Assembly (NCBI GenBank): GCA_016873525.1
Contig: VGXD01000152.1
Span: 1 to 5,546 of the forward strand
Length of the DNA: 5,546 nucleotides
From: Nitrospira sp.
GTDB taxonomy: Bacteria; Nitrospirota; Nitrospiria; Nitrospirales; Nitrospiraceae
Reading direction: 5' to 3'
Below are positions 1 through 5,420 of this stretch, piece after piece; the first letter of the stretch is position 1, and every line of letters begins with the position of its first letter. The notes below the pieces were generated by a model. It was not told the origin of the DNA, ran no database searches, and saw only the letters and a list, made by a program, of their open reading frames with translations. The position numbers and the translations under genes are program-made.

Positions 1-2031
1 CGCCAAAAAGGCTTTTTCCCCGTCTTGCGCGAGACGCCGCCATCCTCCGAGACGAAGGACCATCCGGCCGGGTGGCAAGCCAGCCTCATCGCGCGCATGT
101 TGACGCTCAAACGGGCCCATCCCTTGCCGGCTCAGTCGCCTTTGCCGGAGACCTTCGATTTTTCGCTGGACCGCAACCAGCAATGCCCCACCGAGACCCA
201 GTTCGACGGCTTTGCCGAATCCTATCCGCTCTGGGGCATGCCCTATGGCCTGCCGGGACTGACGGACCGCGAGCAGGGGCTCCTCCTGCGTTGGATCGAA
301 GAAGGGGCTCCCTACCAGGACCAGGCTCCGCTGCCTCCCGCCTATGGGGCCCGCATCAGGGAATGGGAGGCCTTCCTCAACGGGGACTCGCCCAAACAGC
401 AGTTGATGAGCCGGTACCTCTACGAGCACCTGCATCTGGCCAATCTGTATTTCGACGACCTTTCCGACCGGCGCTATTTCCGCCTCGTCCGCTCGCGCTC
501 GGCGCCGGGCCGGCCGATCGACCTCATCGCCACGCGCCGGCCCTATGACGACCCCGGCGTCCCCCGCGTCTACTACCGGCTCCAGCCGCTGCGCACGAGC
601 GTCCTGGCCAAGACGCATATCCCCTATGCCCTCGGCCCGACACGCAAGCACCGCTATGCGGAGTTGTTCCTGACCGCCGCCTACGACGTCCGCAACCCGC
701 CGACCTACGAGCCCGACGTCGCTTCCAACCCCTTTCTCGCCTTTCGCGACCTGCCCGTCCGGTCGCGCTACAAGTTCCTGCTCGACGACGCCCAGGCCTT
801 CATCATGCAGTTCATCAAGGGACCGTCCTGCCGAGGGCCTGTGGCGCTGGACGTGATCGACGACCGCTTCTGGCTTTTCTTCCTGGACCCGGACAGCGCC
901 GCCCTGGACCACCTGGACGAATTCCTGGCGCGCGAGAGCAAGCATCTCTACCTGCCGATCGAGGAGAGCACCGACCGGCTGGGGCTGTTGTCCTGGTTGA
1001 AGTACTCCCGGATGCAAAACGAGTTTCTCAAGGCCAAGCAGGCCTACATGGATCAACTGCAAGTGAACGACGAGGTCCCCGAACTGCGCTTCATCTGGAA
1101 CGGACGAGGGTGGAACACGAACGCCGCCCTGACCGTGTTCCGCCATTCCGACAGCGCATCGGTCGTGCAGGGCCTGGTCGGGACCGATCCCAAAACAGCC
1201 GTCCTGCTCAGCTACGACTTGTTCGAGCGGATCTACTATCTGCTCGTGGCGGGCTTCGACGTCTACGGCTTCATGGGGCACCAGCTCGACTCGCGCCTCT
1301 ACATGGATTTCCTGCGCATGGAAGGGGAATTCAACTTCCTCGTCCTCCTGCCCAAGGAGCAGCGACAGAAGGAGCGGGACTTTTGGTATCGGGACGCGCA
1401 CGACTCGGTCAAGGACTACGTCTACGGCAGCCACATCCACTTCGATTACGAGAGCGGCATCCAATACCGGACCAACGATCCCAAGGCCGAACTCTTGACC
1501 CTCCTGCGCCGACGCCTCACCGGCGCGCTGAACAGGGCCTACGACCTCGGCGGCGAGACGGACCCGGCGCTGCGCGCTGAGTTGGAAGTGCTGGCGCAGC
1601 TACGCGGGCGCGCGCTGAAATGGCTGCCCGAGGTCGCGTTTCTGGCCGTCACGGACAGCGCCGGCGAAGCCCTGCGCGAGGACCGTCTCTACACGCTGCT
1701 CCACGATAACGGGTTCAGCAACATCGCCTCGCTGTTCAACCAGGAGGCCCGCCGGTTGCCAGACGAGGACGGCCTGACCGTGACGCGCGGCTTCATCGGC
1801 GCCTATCCCAACGCCTTCTATCGGGTGGACCGCGCCGGCCTGCCGCAGTTCATCGCGGCCGTCGCCAGCCTCACAAGCGAAGCAGACTATCGCAAACTGG
1901 TCGAGCGCTTCGGCGTCCGCCGCACCAGCCCGGATTTCTGGCAGCACAGCGACCAGCTCCACCAGGCCTACCGGGCCCGCGAACCCATCGAGTCGGGCTT
2001 GTTCGATTACAACCGGCTGGAGAATCGGTAG
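1..2031 (+). CDS. cti: Fatty acid cis/trans isomerase (Cti), 5' partial
   Basis: Cti converts cis unsaturated fatty acids of membrane phospholipids to the trans form in place, stiffening the membrane under solvent, heat or salt stress; the characterised Pseudomonas enzyme is a periplasmic c-type heme protein. The frame is open from base 1 and ends at TAG 2029-2031, giving 676 codons. Family-like blocks, counted from the first codon in the window, include FDFSLDRNQQCP (52-63), WGMPYGLPGL (78-87), YLYEHL (139-144), IATRRPYDDPGV (176-187), FLLDDAQAFI (259-268) and DRFWLFFLDPD (288-298). The TTG at 25 is not the real start, because the codons before it (RQKGFFPV) also resemble the family. The N-terminus, with the signal peptide and CxxCH heme site expected for the family, must lie left of the window. 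The last 38 codons are duplicated downstream. Recognition is from remembered family motifs; no search was run. Confidence 0.9.
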   Translation, partial: RQKGFFPVLRETPPSSETKDHPAGWQASLIARMLTLKRAHPLPAQSPLPETFDFSLDRNQQCPTETQFDGFAESYPLWGMPYGLPGLTDREQGLLLRWIEEGAPYQDQAPLPPAYGARIREWEAFLNGDSPKQQLMSRYLYEHLHLANLYFDDLSDRRYFRLVRSRSAPGRPIDLIATRRPYDDPGVPRVYYRLQPLRTSVLAKTHIPYALGPTRKHRYAELFLTAAYDVRNPPTYEPDVASNPFLAFRDLPVRSRYKFLLDDAQAFIMQFIKGPSCRGPVALDVIDDRFWLFFLDPDSAALDHLDEFLARESKHLYLPIEESTDRLGLLSWLKYSRMQNEFLKAKQAYMDQLQVNDEVPELRFIWNGRGWNTNAALTVFRHSDSASVVQGLVGTDPKTAVLLSYDLFERIYYLLVAGFDVYGFMGHQLDSRLYMDFLRMEGEFNFLVLLPKEQRQKERDFWYRDAHDSVKDYVYGSHIHFDYESGIQYRTNDPKAELLTLLRRRLTGALNRAYDLGGETDPALRAELEVLAQLRGRALKWLPEVAFLAVTDSAGEALREDRLYTLLHDNGFSNIASLFNQEARRLPDEDGLTVTRGFIGAYPNAFYRVDRAGLPQFIAAVASLTSEADYRKLVERFGVRRTSPDFWQHSDQLHQAYRAREPIESGLFDYNRLENR
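1917..2030 (+). repeat. Direct repeat copy A (3' end of cti)
   Basis: These 114 bases are the end of the cti coding region up to the first two bases of its stop codon. They recur at 2580-2693 in the same orientation with two differences. Base 1935 T is C at 2598, a silent Asp codon change. Base 2008 T is G at 2671, changing Tyr to Asp. Copy A continues the intact reading frame and ends in TAG, so it is the working gene end. Confidence 0.95.
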
Positions 2032-2086
2032 AAGGCAAGAGCGTTGGCGCCGGAGAAAACAGACAACCAGGCTTGCACAAACGCGG

Positions 2087-2272
2087 TCACGGCTTGGGGA
2101 TTTCTAGGTCCTTGCAGATCTTCTTGGCTAGGAAGTCGTTGATCTCGCGATGGCGGGGCACGGTGGAAATTTTGCCGGCGGTGCGGTTGACATAGACGCT
2201 GTGATTGCCGCCTTCTCGCAGAAGTTGAACGGCGTGACGTTCGAGGTGACGGAGCAGATCGATCCGCTTCAT
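2087..2272 (-). CDS. hicA: HicA-type mRNA interferase toxin
   Basis: This is a 61-residue protein of the HicA (YcfA-like) family, small double-stranded-RNA-binding-fold ribonucleases that cleave mRNA independently of the ribosome and are blocked by HicB. It has the usual length and hallmarks: an MKRIDLLRHLE start, the GGNH segment with the likely catalytic His at residue 24, a SVYVNR strand, and the STVPRHREI block near residues 36-44. Its ATG (2272-2270) overlaps the hicB TGA as ATGA. I see no good Shine-Dalgarno sequence of its own, so translation is probably coupled to hicB. It converges on cti with a 55-bp gap. All family landmarks are present and it appears intact. Confidence 0.88.
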   Translation of the reverse strand: MKRIDLLRHLERHAVQLLREGGNHSVYVNRTAGKISTVPRHREINDFLAKKICKDLEIPKP

Positions 2273-2490
2273 GAAATCAGGGCAAGCGGCTCACGGATTA
2301 CGATCTTGTTCCGCAAAGTCTCTTCGGCCAAGGCGCGATTCGATTCCAGCACCAGTTGGACAGCTTCTTGAAGATTGGCCCGTGCTTCATCGAGCGTGTC
2401 ACCCTGGGAATTAGCGCCAGGCACTTCCTCAACAAAAGCGATATAGCCTTCCGGAACTTGCTGGAAAACAGCAGTCAACTGTTCCTTCAT
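2269..2490 (-). CDS. hicB: HicB-type antitoxin
   Basis: This 73-residue protein is a short HicB antitoxin with a degenerate RNase-H-like fold (the former UPF0150 group), which binds and neutralises HicA. Visible landmarks are an N-terminal beta region with EGYIAFVEEVPG (residues 14-25), then SQGDTLDEARANLQEA (28-43), the typical HicB turn and helix. The chain ends in REPLALIS with no room for the C-terminal ribbon-helix-helix or HTH DNA-binding domain that longer HicB proteins carry. It is the first gene of the operon (hicB before hicA, the reverse of the E. coli hicAB order). The ATG at 2490-2488 has a good Shine-Dalgarno, GGGAG at 2504-2500, nine bases upstream. Confidence 0.87.
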   Translation of the reverse strand: MKEQLTAVFQQVPEGYIAFVEEVPGANSQGDTLDEARANLQEAVQLVLESNRALAEETLRNKIVIREPLALIS

Positions 2491-2498
2491 AACATCGG

Positions 2499-2544
2499 TC
2501 TCCCTTTAGGGTGAAAGTATAGCAGAACGGCCGCGAGAAGCCCA
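2499..2544 (-). promoter_or_regulatory. Putative hicBA promoter, palindrome and RBS
   Basis: On the minus strand, TATACT (2521-2516) is preceded by TGC (2524-2522), giving an extended -10 element. The hexamer 17 bases further upstream (2544-2539, TGGGCT) is a poor -35, which an extended -10 can compensate for. Just downstream, CCCTAAAGGG (2511-2502) has CCCT/AGGG arms and overlaps the Shine-Dalgarno GGGAG (2504-2500), so it is a possible operator. All of this lies outside repeat copy B, so the hicBA unit carries its own promoter. Found by eye only. Confidence 0.4.
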
Positions 2545-2583
2545 CCTTGCAACCCGATAGATAACTGGACTCAGAACGGCCGC
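2523..2583 (+). repeat. 12-bp direct repeat pair CAGAACGGCCGC
   Basis: CAGAACGGCCGC occurs at 2523-2534 and again at 2572-2583, 49 bases apart. The second copy straddles the left boundary of the cti fragment (2580). It may be a footprint of the recombination event that made the junction, or simply a short G+C-rich coincidence. Confidence 0.6.
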
Positions 2584-2693
2584 CGCACCAGCCCGGACTT
2601 CTGGCAGCACAGCGACCAGCTCCACCAGGCCTACCGGGCCCGCGAACCCATCGAGTCGGGCTTGTTCGATGACAACCGGCTGGAGAATCGGTA
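2580..2693 (+). pseudogene. Duplicated 3' fragment of cti (direct repeat copy B)
   Basis: This stretch matches 1917-2030 at 112 of 114 bases and encodes the last 37 complete sense codons of cti, with one Tyr-to-Asp change. It has no start, and the stop is lost: where cti has TAG, this copy reads TAC (2692-2694) and the frame continues 30 codons to TGA at 2782-2784, antisense to the SRAP gene. It is a remnant, not a gene. Its right edge lies five bases from the end of the SRAP stop codon (2699), so it fills almost all the space between hicBA and SRAP. Confidence 0.93.
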
Positions 2694-2698
2694 CGCCA

Positions 2699-3406
2699 TC
2701 AGTCTTGACTCGGAAACATCGCCGGGCCCTCGTTCGCACTCAGCGGAGCCAGGCACTGCGGATCATCGTGCCCTGGACTGTTGACCCAGACACTCACCGG
2801 ATAGAGGGTCAGGCACTCCGACGGAACAGGACGGAGCAGCGGCAGCAAGGCCTCTGTCTGCCGGATGTTCGGATCGAGCCACAACGCATAGTCCTTGGGA
2901 TCGAGCAGGACCGGCATGCGGTCATGGATCGGCGCCATGGCCTCGTTGGCCCCGGTGGTGAGGATCGTGCAGGATTCCACCGCCACCCCCTCGGCCGATT
3001 GCCAAGGCTCCCAGAGGCCGGCCAAGGCAAAGGGGCCGCCGTCCCGCTTCCGAATATAAAAGGGCTGTTTCGTCCGCCCCTCCCGCCGCCATTCATAAAA
3101 GCCGTCGGCCAGTACCAGACAGCGCCGGTGCCGGAAGGCCGACCGAAAGGCCGGCTTCTCCGCCACCGTTTCCGCACGGGCATTGATCATGCGGATGCTG
3201 ATGGCCGGGTCCTCAGCCCAGGACGGGATGAGCCCCCAGCGGAACAGCACGCAATCCCGCTTGGCTGACTCAGGATGGAGACGGATGGCGGCGACCGGCT
3301 GACTCGGCGCAATGTTGTACCGAGGCGTCAGCAGGGGCGGGTCATCGAGGGAAAATTCTTGGGCGATAACGTCAGGAGGAGCCGTCTGAGAGAAGCGTCC
3401 GCACAT
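2699..3406 (-). CDS. SRAP-domain abasic-site processing protein (YedK/HMCES family)
   Basis: SRAP proteins form a covalent thiazolidine crosslink with abasic sites in single-stranded DNA, shielding them from strand breakage. The ATG at 3406-3404 is chosen because it places the catalytic Cys at position 2 (MCGRF), which must become N-terminal after Met removal; the alternative TTG five codons upstream would bury it. The 235-residue product has PRYNIAPSQ (28-36), WGLIPSWA (57-64), Asn75 and Arg77 in NARAET, Glu105 in GFYEW, and His161 in PIHDRMP. These match the active-site set known for E. coli YedK. The C-terminus runs to the edge of the cti fragment. No clear Shine-Dalgarno is visible before the ATG. 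It lies 69 bp downstream of hsdM on the same strand and might share its transcript. Appears complete. Confidence 0.92.
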   Translation of the reverse strand: MCGRFSQTAPPDVIAQEFSLDDPPLLTPRYNIAPSQPVAAIRLHPESAKRDCVLFRWGLIPSWAEDPAISIRMINARAETVAEKPAFRSAFRHRRCLVLADGFYEWRREGRTKQPFYIRKRDGGPFALAGLWEPWQSAEGVAVESCTILTTGANEAMAPIHDRMPVLLDPKDYALWLDPNIRQTEALLPLLRPVPSECLTLYPVSVWVNSPGHDDPQCLAPLSANEGPAMFPSQD

Positions 3407-3434
3407 GGCGAAGACTAACAAAATTCTGGGAGCG

Positions 3435-3441
3435 ATTTATA
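3435..3441 (-). promoter_or_regulatory. Possible -10 element for the SRAP gene
   Basis: TATAAAT on the minus strand (3441-3435) lies in the 69-bp gap between hsdM and the SRAP gene, about 29 bases before the SRAP ATG. The -35 region at the right distance (near 3464-3459, GGGTGA) is poor. A single A+T-rich hexamer is weak evidence. Confidence 0.25.
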
Positions 3442-3475
3442 GAGGGAGAGGAAGCGCCTCACCCATTCTTGCTGT

Positions 3476-4975
3476 CTAGGCTTGTGATTGAGGGCTCTCC
3501 CCACCTAAGTCATTCGTGATGAGGCGAAACTGTTCGAGGGCAGCCTCCAAATCATCCACGATTTCGGTGGCGATGACATCGGGATCGGGAAGGTTGTCGG
3601 AGGCTTCGAGGGATTCGTCTTTGAGCCAGAAGATGTCGAGACTGGCCTTGTCGCGTGCGACCAGCTCGTCGTAATCATAGGAGCGCCAGCGGCCGTCGGG
3701 TTTCTTCTCGGACCAGGTCGCCTTCCTTTCATGCCGATTTGCCGGGTTGTAGCACTTCACGAACTCGTCGAGGTCTTCCCGCTTGAGCGGATTCGTCTTG
3801 AGGGTGAAATGTTGGTTGGTACGCAGGTCGTAGATCCAGAGCTTCTTCGTCCAGGCGGTTTCGCTGGCCGGTTTCTTGTCGAAGAAGAGGACGTTCGCCT
3901 TCACGCCTTGGGCATAGAAGAGGCCGGTCGGGAGACGGAGCAGCGTGTGCACATCGCAGTCATGGAGTAGCTTCCGCCGAACTGTCTCCCCTGCCCCACC
4001 TTCAAACAGCACATTGTCCGGCACGACGACGGCGGCGCGGCCATTCACCGCGAGGATGGTCTTCACATGCTGGACGAAATTCAGTTGTTTGTTCGAAGTC
4101 GTCGCCCAGAAGTCGTCACGCTCGTAGGTCTCGCGTTCCTTGGAGACTTCGCCTTCCTGTCCTACAACGGTGTAGCTGCTTTTCTTGCCAAACGGCGGAT
4201 TGGTGAGGACGATGTTGAACCGCTCGCCCGGATCGGAGGCAAGTGAATCAGCCGCCTCAATCGGCTCGAAGTCCTGCGAGCCGATGCCGTGCAGCAAGAG
4301 ATTCATGGCGCAGAGACGGACGACACTCTGCACCAACTCATAGCCTTTCAACGTTTCTTCTTTGAGCTTTTTCTTCTCCGGCTTGGTGAGGTTGGGATTG
4401 TACTGCACCACATAATCGTGCGCGGCAAGCAAGAAGCCCCCGGTTCCGCAGGCCGGGTCGCAGATCGTGTCGCCTGGCTTTGGCGCGACGCAGTCCACCA
4501 TCGCTTGGATGAGTGGGCGCGGGGTGAAGTATTGACCGGCTCCACCTTTCACGTCTTCGGCGTTCTTTTGGAGCAGCCCCTCGTAGGCGTCGCCCTTCAC
4601 ATCGGCGCTCATCGCCGACCAGTCTTCCTTGTCAATCAGGTCCACGATCAGGCGGCGCAGTTTGGCCGGGTCTTGGAACTTGTTCTGTGACTTGTTGAAG
4701 ATCAGGCCGAGGAGGCCTTTCTCGTTGCCGAGCTTCTCTAAGCTGTGGCGGTAGTGGTCGAACAGCTCATCGCCATCCTTCTTCAGCAGACTCTGCCAAC
4801 TGTACTTGTCGGGAATCGGGCTCGACTGATTGTACGGTGGCTTCGTCCGCTCGTCGGCCATCTTGAGGAAGAGCAAATACGTCAACTGCTCGACGTAGTC
4901 GCCGTAGCTCATCCCGTCGTCACGGAGGACGTTGCAGTAGTTCCAGAGCTTCTGAACGATGGCGGATGGACTCAC
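3476..4975 (-). CDS. hsdM: Type I restriction-modification methyltransferase subunit HsdM
   Basis: HsdM is the N6-adenine methyltransferase subunit of type I restriction-modification; it needs HsdS for target recognition and works as an M2S complex, or with HsdR as a nuclease. The 499 residues have the N-terminal helical domain (about 3-130, IVQKLWNYCNVLRDDGMSYG at 6-25), the motif-X-like GQYFTPRPLI (147-156), the SAM-binding motif I DPACGTGGFL (173-182), the catalytic motif IV NPPF (259-262), and the VPDNVLFEGG region (318-327). Length is close to typical HsdM and no break is seen. The start is GTG (4975-4973): an in-frame TGA lies four codons upstream, no ATG is available, and GAGG (4989-4986) is a plausible Shine-Dalgarno ten bases away. 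The usual partner hsdS does not follow; the SRAP gene does. Whether hsdR or hsdS lies beyond the right window edge cannot be seen. Confidence 0.93.
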   Translation of the reverse strand: MSPSAIVQKLWNYCNVLRDDGMSYGDYVEQLTYLLFLKMADERTKPPYNQSSPIPDKYSWQSLLKKDGDELFDHYRHSLEKLGNEKGLLGLIFNKSQNKFQDPAKLRRLIVDLIDKEDWSAMSADVKGDAYEGLLQKNAEDVKGGAGQYFTPRPLIQAMVDCVAPKPGDTICDPACGTGGFLLAAHDYVVQYNPNLTKPEKKKLKEETLKGYELVQSVVRLCAMNLLLHGIGSQDFEPIEAADSLASDPGERFNIVLTNPPFGKKSSYTVVGQEGEVSKERETYERDDFWATTSNKQLNFVQHVKTILAVNGRAAVVVPDNVLFEGGAGETVRRKLLHDCDVHTLLRLPTGLFYAQGVKANVLFFDKKPASETAWTKKLWIYDLRTNQHFTLKTNPLKREDLDEFVKCYNPANRHERKATWSEKKPDGRWRSYDYDELVARDKASLDIFWLKDESLEASDNLPDPDVIATEIVDDLEAALEQFRLITNDLGGESPQSQA

Positions 4976-5003
4976 TTTATGATGGCCTCACTTCCGATCA
5001 TCA

Positions 5004-5026
5004 GGTATACTTGTCCCAAGAAAAGG
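5004..5026 (+). promoter_or_regulatory. Possible divergent promoter core between hsdM and the 63-aa gene
   Basis: The 60-bp gap between the divergent genes contains the palindrome GTATAC (5005-5010). Read on the plus strand it gives TATACT (5006-5011); on the minus strand it gives TATACC (5009-5004). Either could act as a -10, but no good -35 is present for either direction. AAAAGG (5021-5026), nine bases before the plus-strand ATG at 5036, is a plausible ribosome binding site. Confidence 0.3.
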
Positions 5027-5035
5027 CTCATCGCC

Positions 5036-5227
5036 ATGCAGAAAAAGCCGCTCATCGAAACCAATCCTCACCTCACGGTCACGGCCCGCTACCGGAAGGC
5101 TCTGGTAGCCAACGTCGCCAGTTCCACGGCGATCGAGACCGGCACATCGGTTGAATCCATTGCGCGTCTCCTCACCAAACCACGGAAGACGCAGGCCATC
5201 AAGAAGACCGGCCGCTCTCCTCGATAA
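5036..5227 (+). CDS. Small basic protein of unknown function (63 aa)
   Basis: I do not recognise a named family. The ATG at 5036 has a fair Shine-Dalgarno (AAAAGG, spacing nine), and the frame ends at TAA 5225-5227. The protein starts MQKKPLIETNPHL, has a likely helix around residues 19-47 containing VASSTAIETG (27-36), and ends in a strongly basic tail rich in Lys and Arg (48-63). The SSTAIET segment loosely resembles the [S/T]xxxE[G/N] inhibitory motif of Fic regulators, but the residue after Glu is Thr rather than Gly or Asn. The gene is divergent from hsdM and overlaps the end of the fic fragment tail to tail by 29 bp. It could be a real conserved small gene; the longer frame upstream of this ATG is antisense to hsdM and is not believed. 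Confidence 0.55.
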   Translation: MQKKPLIETNPHLTVTARYRKALVANVASSTAIETGTSVESIARLLTKPRKTQAIKKTGRSPR

Positions 5228-5420
5228 TCTGTTCAAACAGCCGCTCCATCGGCGCATAGCGCTTATCGAGACCTGCTTGAATCGCGGCAATGTACGCGCT
5301 CTTTCCCTCCCCGGCAATCGAGCGATAGTTCAAGAGTGGCAACCCGGCCTGAAGCGCCATGAGGGTCGAGAGCACGCGAGCGAGACGACCATTCCCATCG
5401 CGAAACGGGTGAATGAGCAC
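5199..5420 (-). pseudogene. C-terminal fragment of a Fic family protein, interrupted by an IS
   Basis: Fic enzymes usually transfer AMP from ATP to target hydroxyls and often act as toxins. The 73 remaining codons begin VLI and run straight into HPFRDGNGRLAR, the Fic core motif carrying the catalytic His, the nucleotide-binding DGNGR and the final Arg. A helical tail follows and ends at TGA 5201-5199. Everything N-terminal of the motif is missing: the coding match stops at 5420, exactly where an IS3-like end starts. The N-terminal domain, any inhibitory helix and the flap that positions the target are therefore absent here. They may lie on the far side of the IS, outside the window. A 73-residue remnant is unlikely to be an active AMP transferase. 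Confidence 0.85.

Larger units (their letters stand above)
2031..2693. other. Putative hicBA cassette unit bounded by cti 3'-end repeats
   Basis: This 663-bp unit is 549 bp of unique DNA, holding hicB and hicA, plus one copy of the 114-bp cti-end repeat. The direct repeats on either side mean that recombination between them would delete exactly 663 bp. No integrase, transposase or recognisable inverted-repeat ends lie inside it, so any mobilising machinery would have to act in trans or the arrangement arose by homologous or illegitimate recombination. Calling it a cassette is inference; the repeat layout is seen directly. Confidence 0.45.

Noticed and set aside
25..27. TTG as the start codon of cti
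   Set aside because: The frame is open to base 1 and the codons before the TTG also fit the Cti family, whose N-terminal heme region is missing here; the gene is cut by the window edge.
72..1962. Other long frames inside cti (72-548, 1110-1580 and 1600-1962)
   Set aside because: They are alternative-frame or antisense shadows; the cti frame is supported by family motifs throughout.
2032..2086. Terminator between the convergent cti and hicA genes
   Set aside because: Only a weak GCGTT/AACGC pairing (2041-2045 with 2080-2084) is seen, with a long loop and no T-run.
2031..2693. Classical transposon or integron cassette carrying hicBA
   Set aside because: No transposase, integrase, attC-like structure or terminal inverted repeats are visible, and the repeats are pieces of cti rather than element ends.
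2506..2739. 77-codon minus-strand frame over the cti fragment
   Set aside because: It is antisense to the duplicated cti end and resembles the antisense frame of cti itself; it also overlaps the hicB promoter region.
2669..3268. 199-codon plus-strand open frame antisense to the SRAP gene
   Set aside because: It is a shadow of a well-supported gene in G+C-rich DNA, with no recognisable motif and a composition typical of antisense frames.
3407..3421. Upstream TTG start giving a 240-residue SRAP protein
   Set aside because: It would place five residues before MCGRF, and SRAP chemistry needs Cys2 at the mature N-terminus.
4289..5035. Plus-strand frames antisense to hsdM (4289-4690 and the first part of 4745-5227)
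   Set aside because: hsdM motifs support the minus strand. Only the part of the second frame from the ATG at 5036 is kept, as a separate small gene.
4988..5317. 109-codon minus-strand frame over the small gene and the fic end
   Set aside because: It overlaps the fic coding match in another frame and shows no family features.
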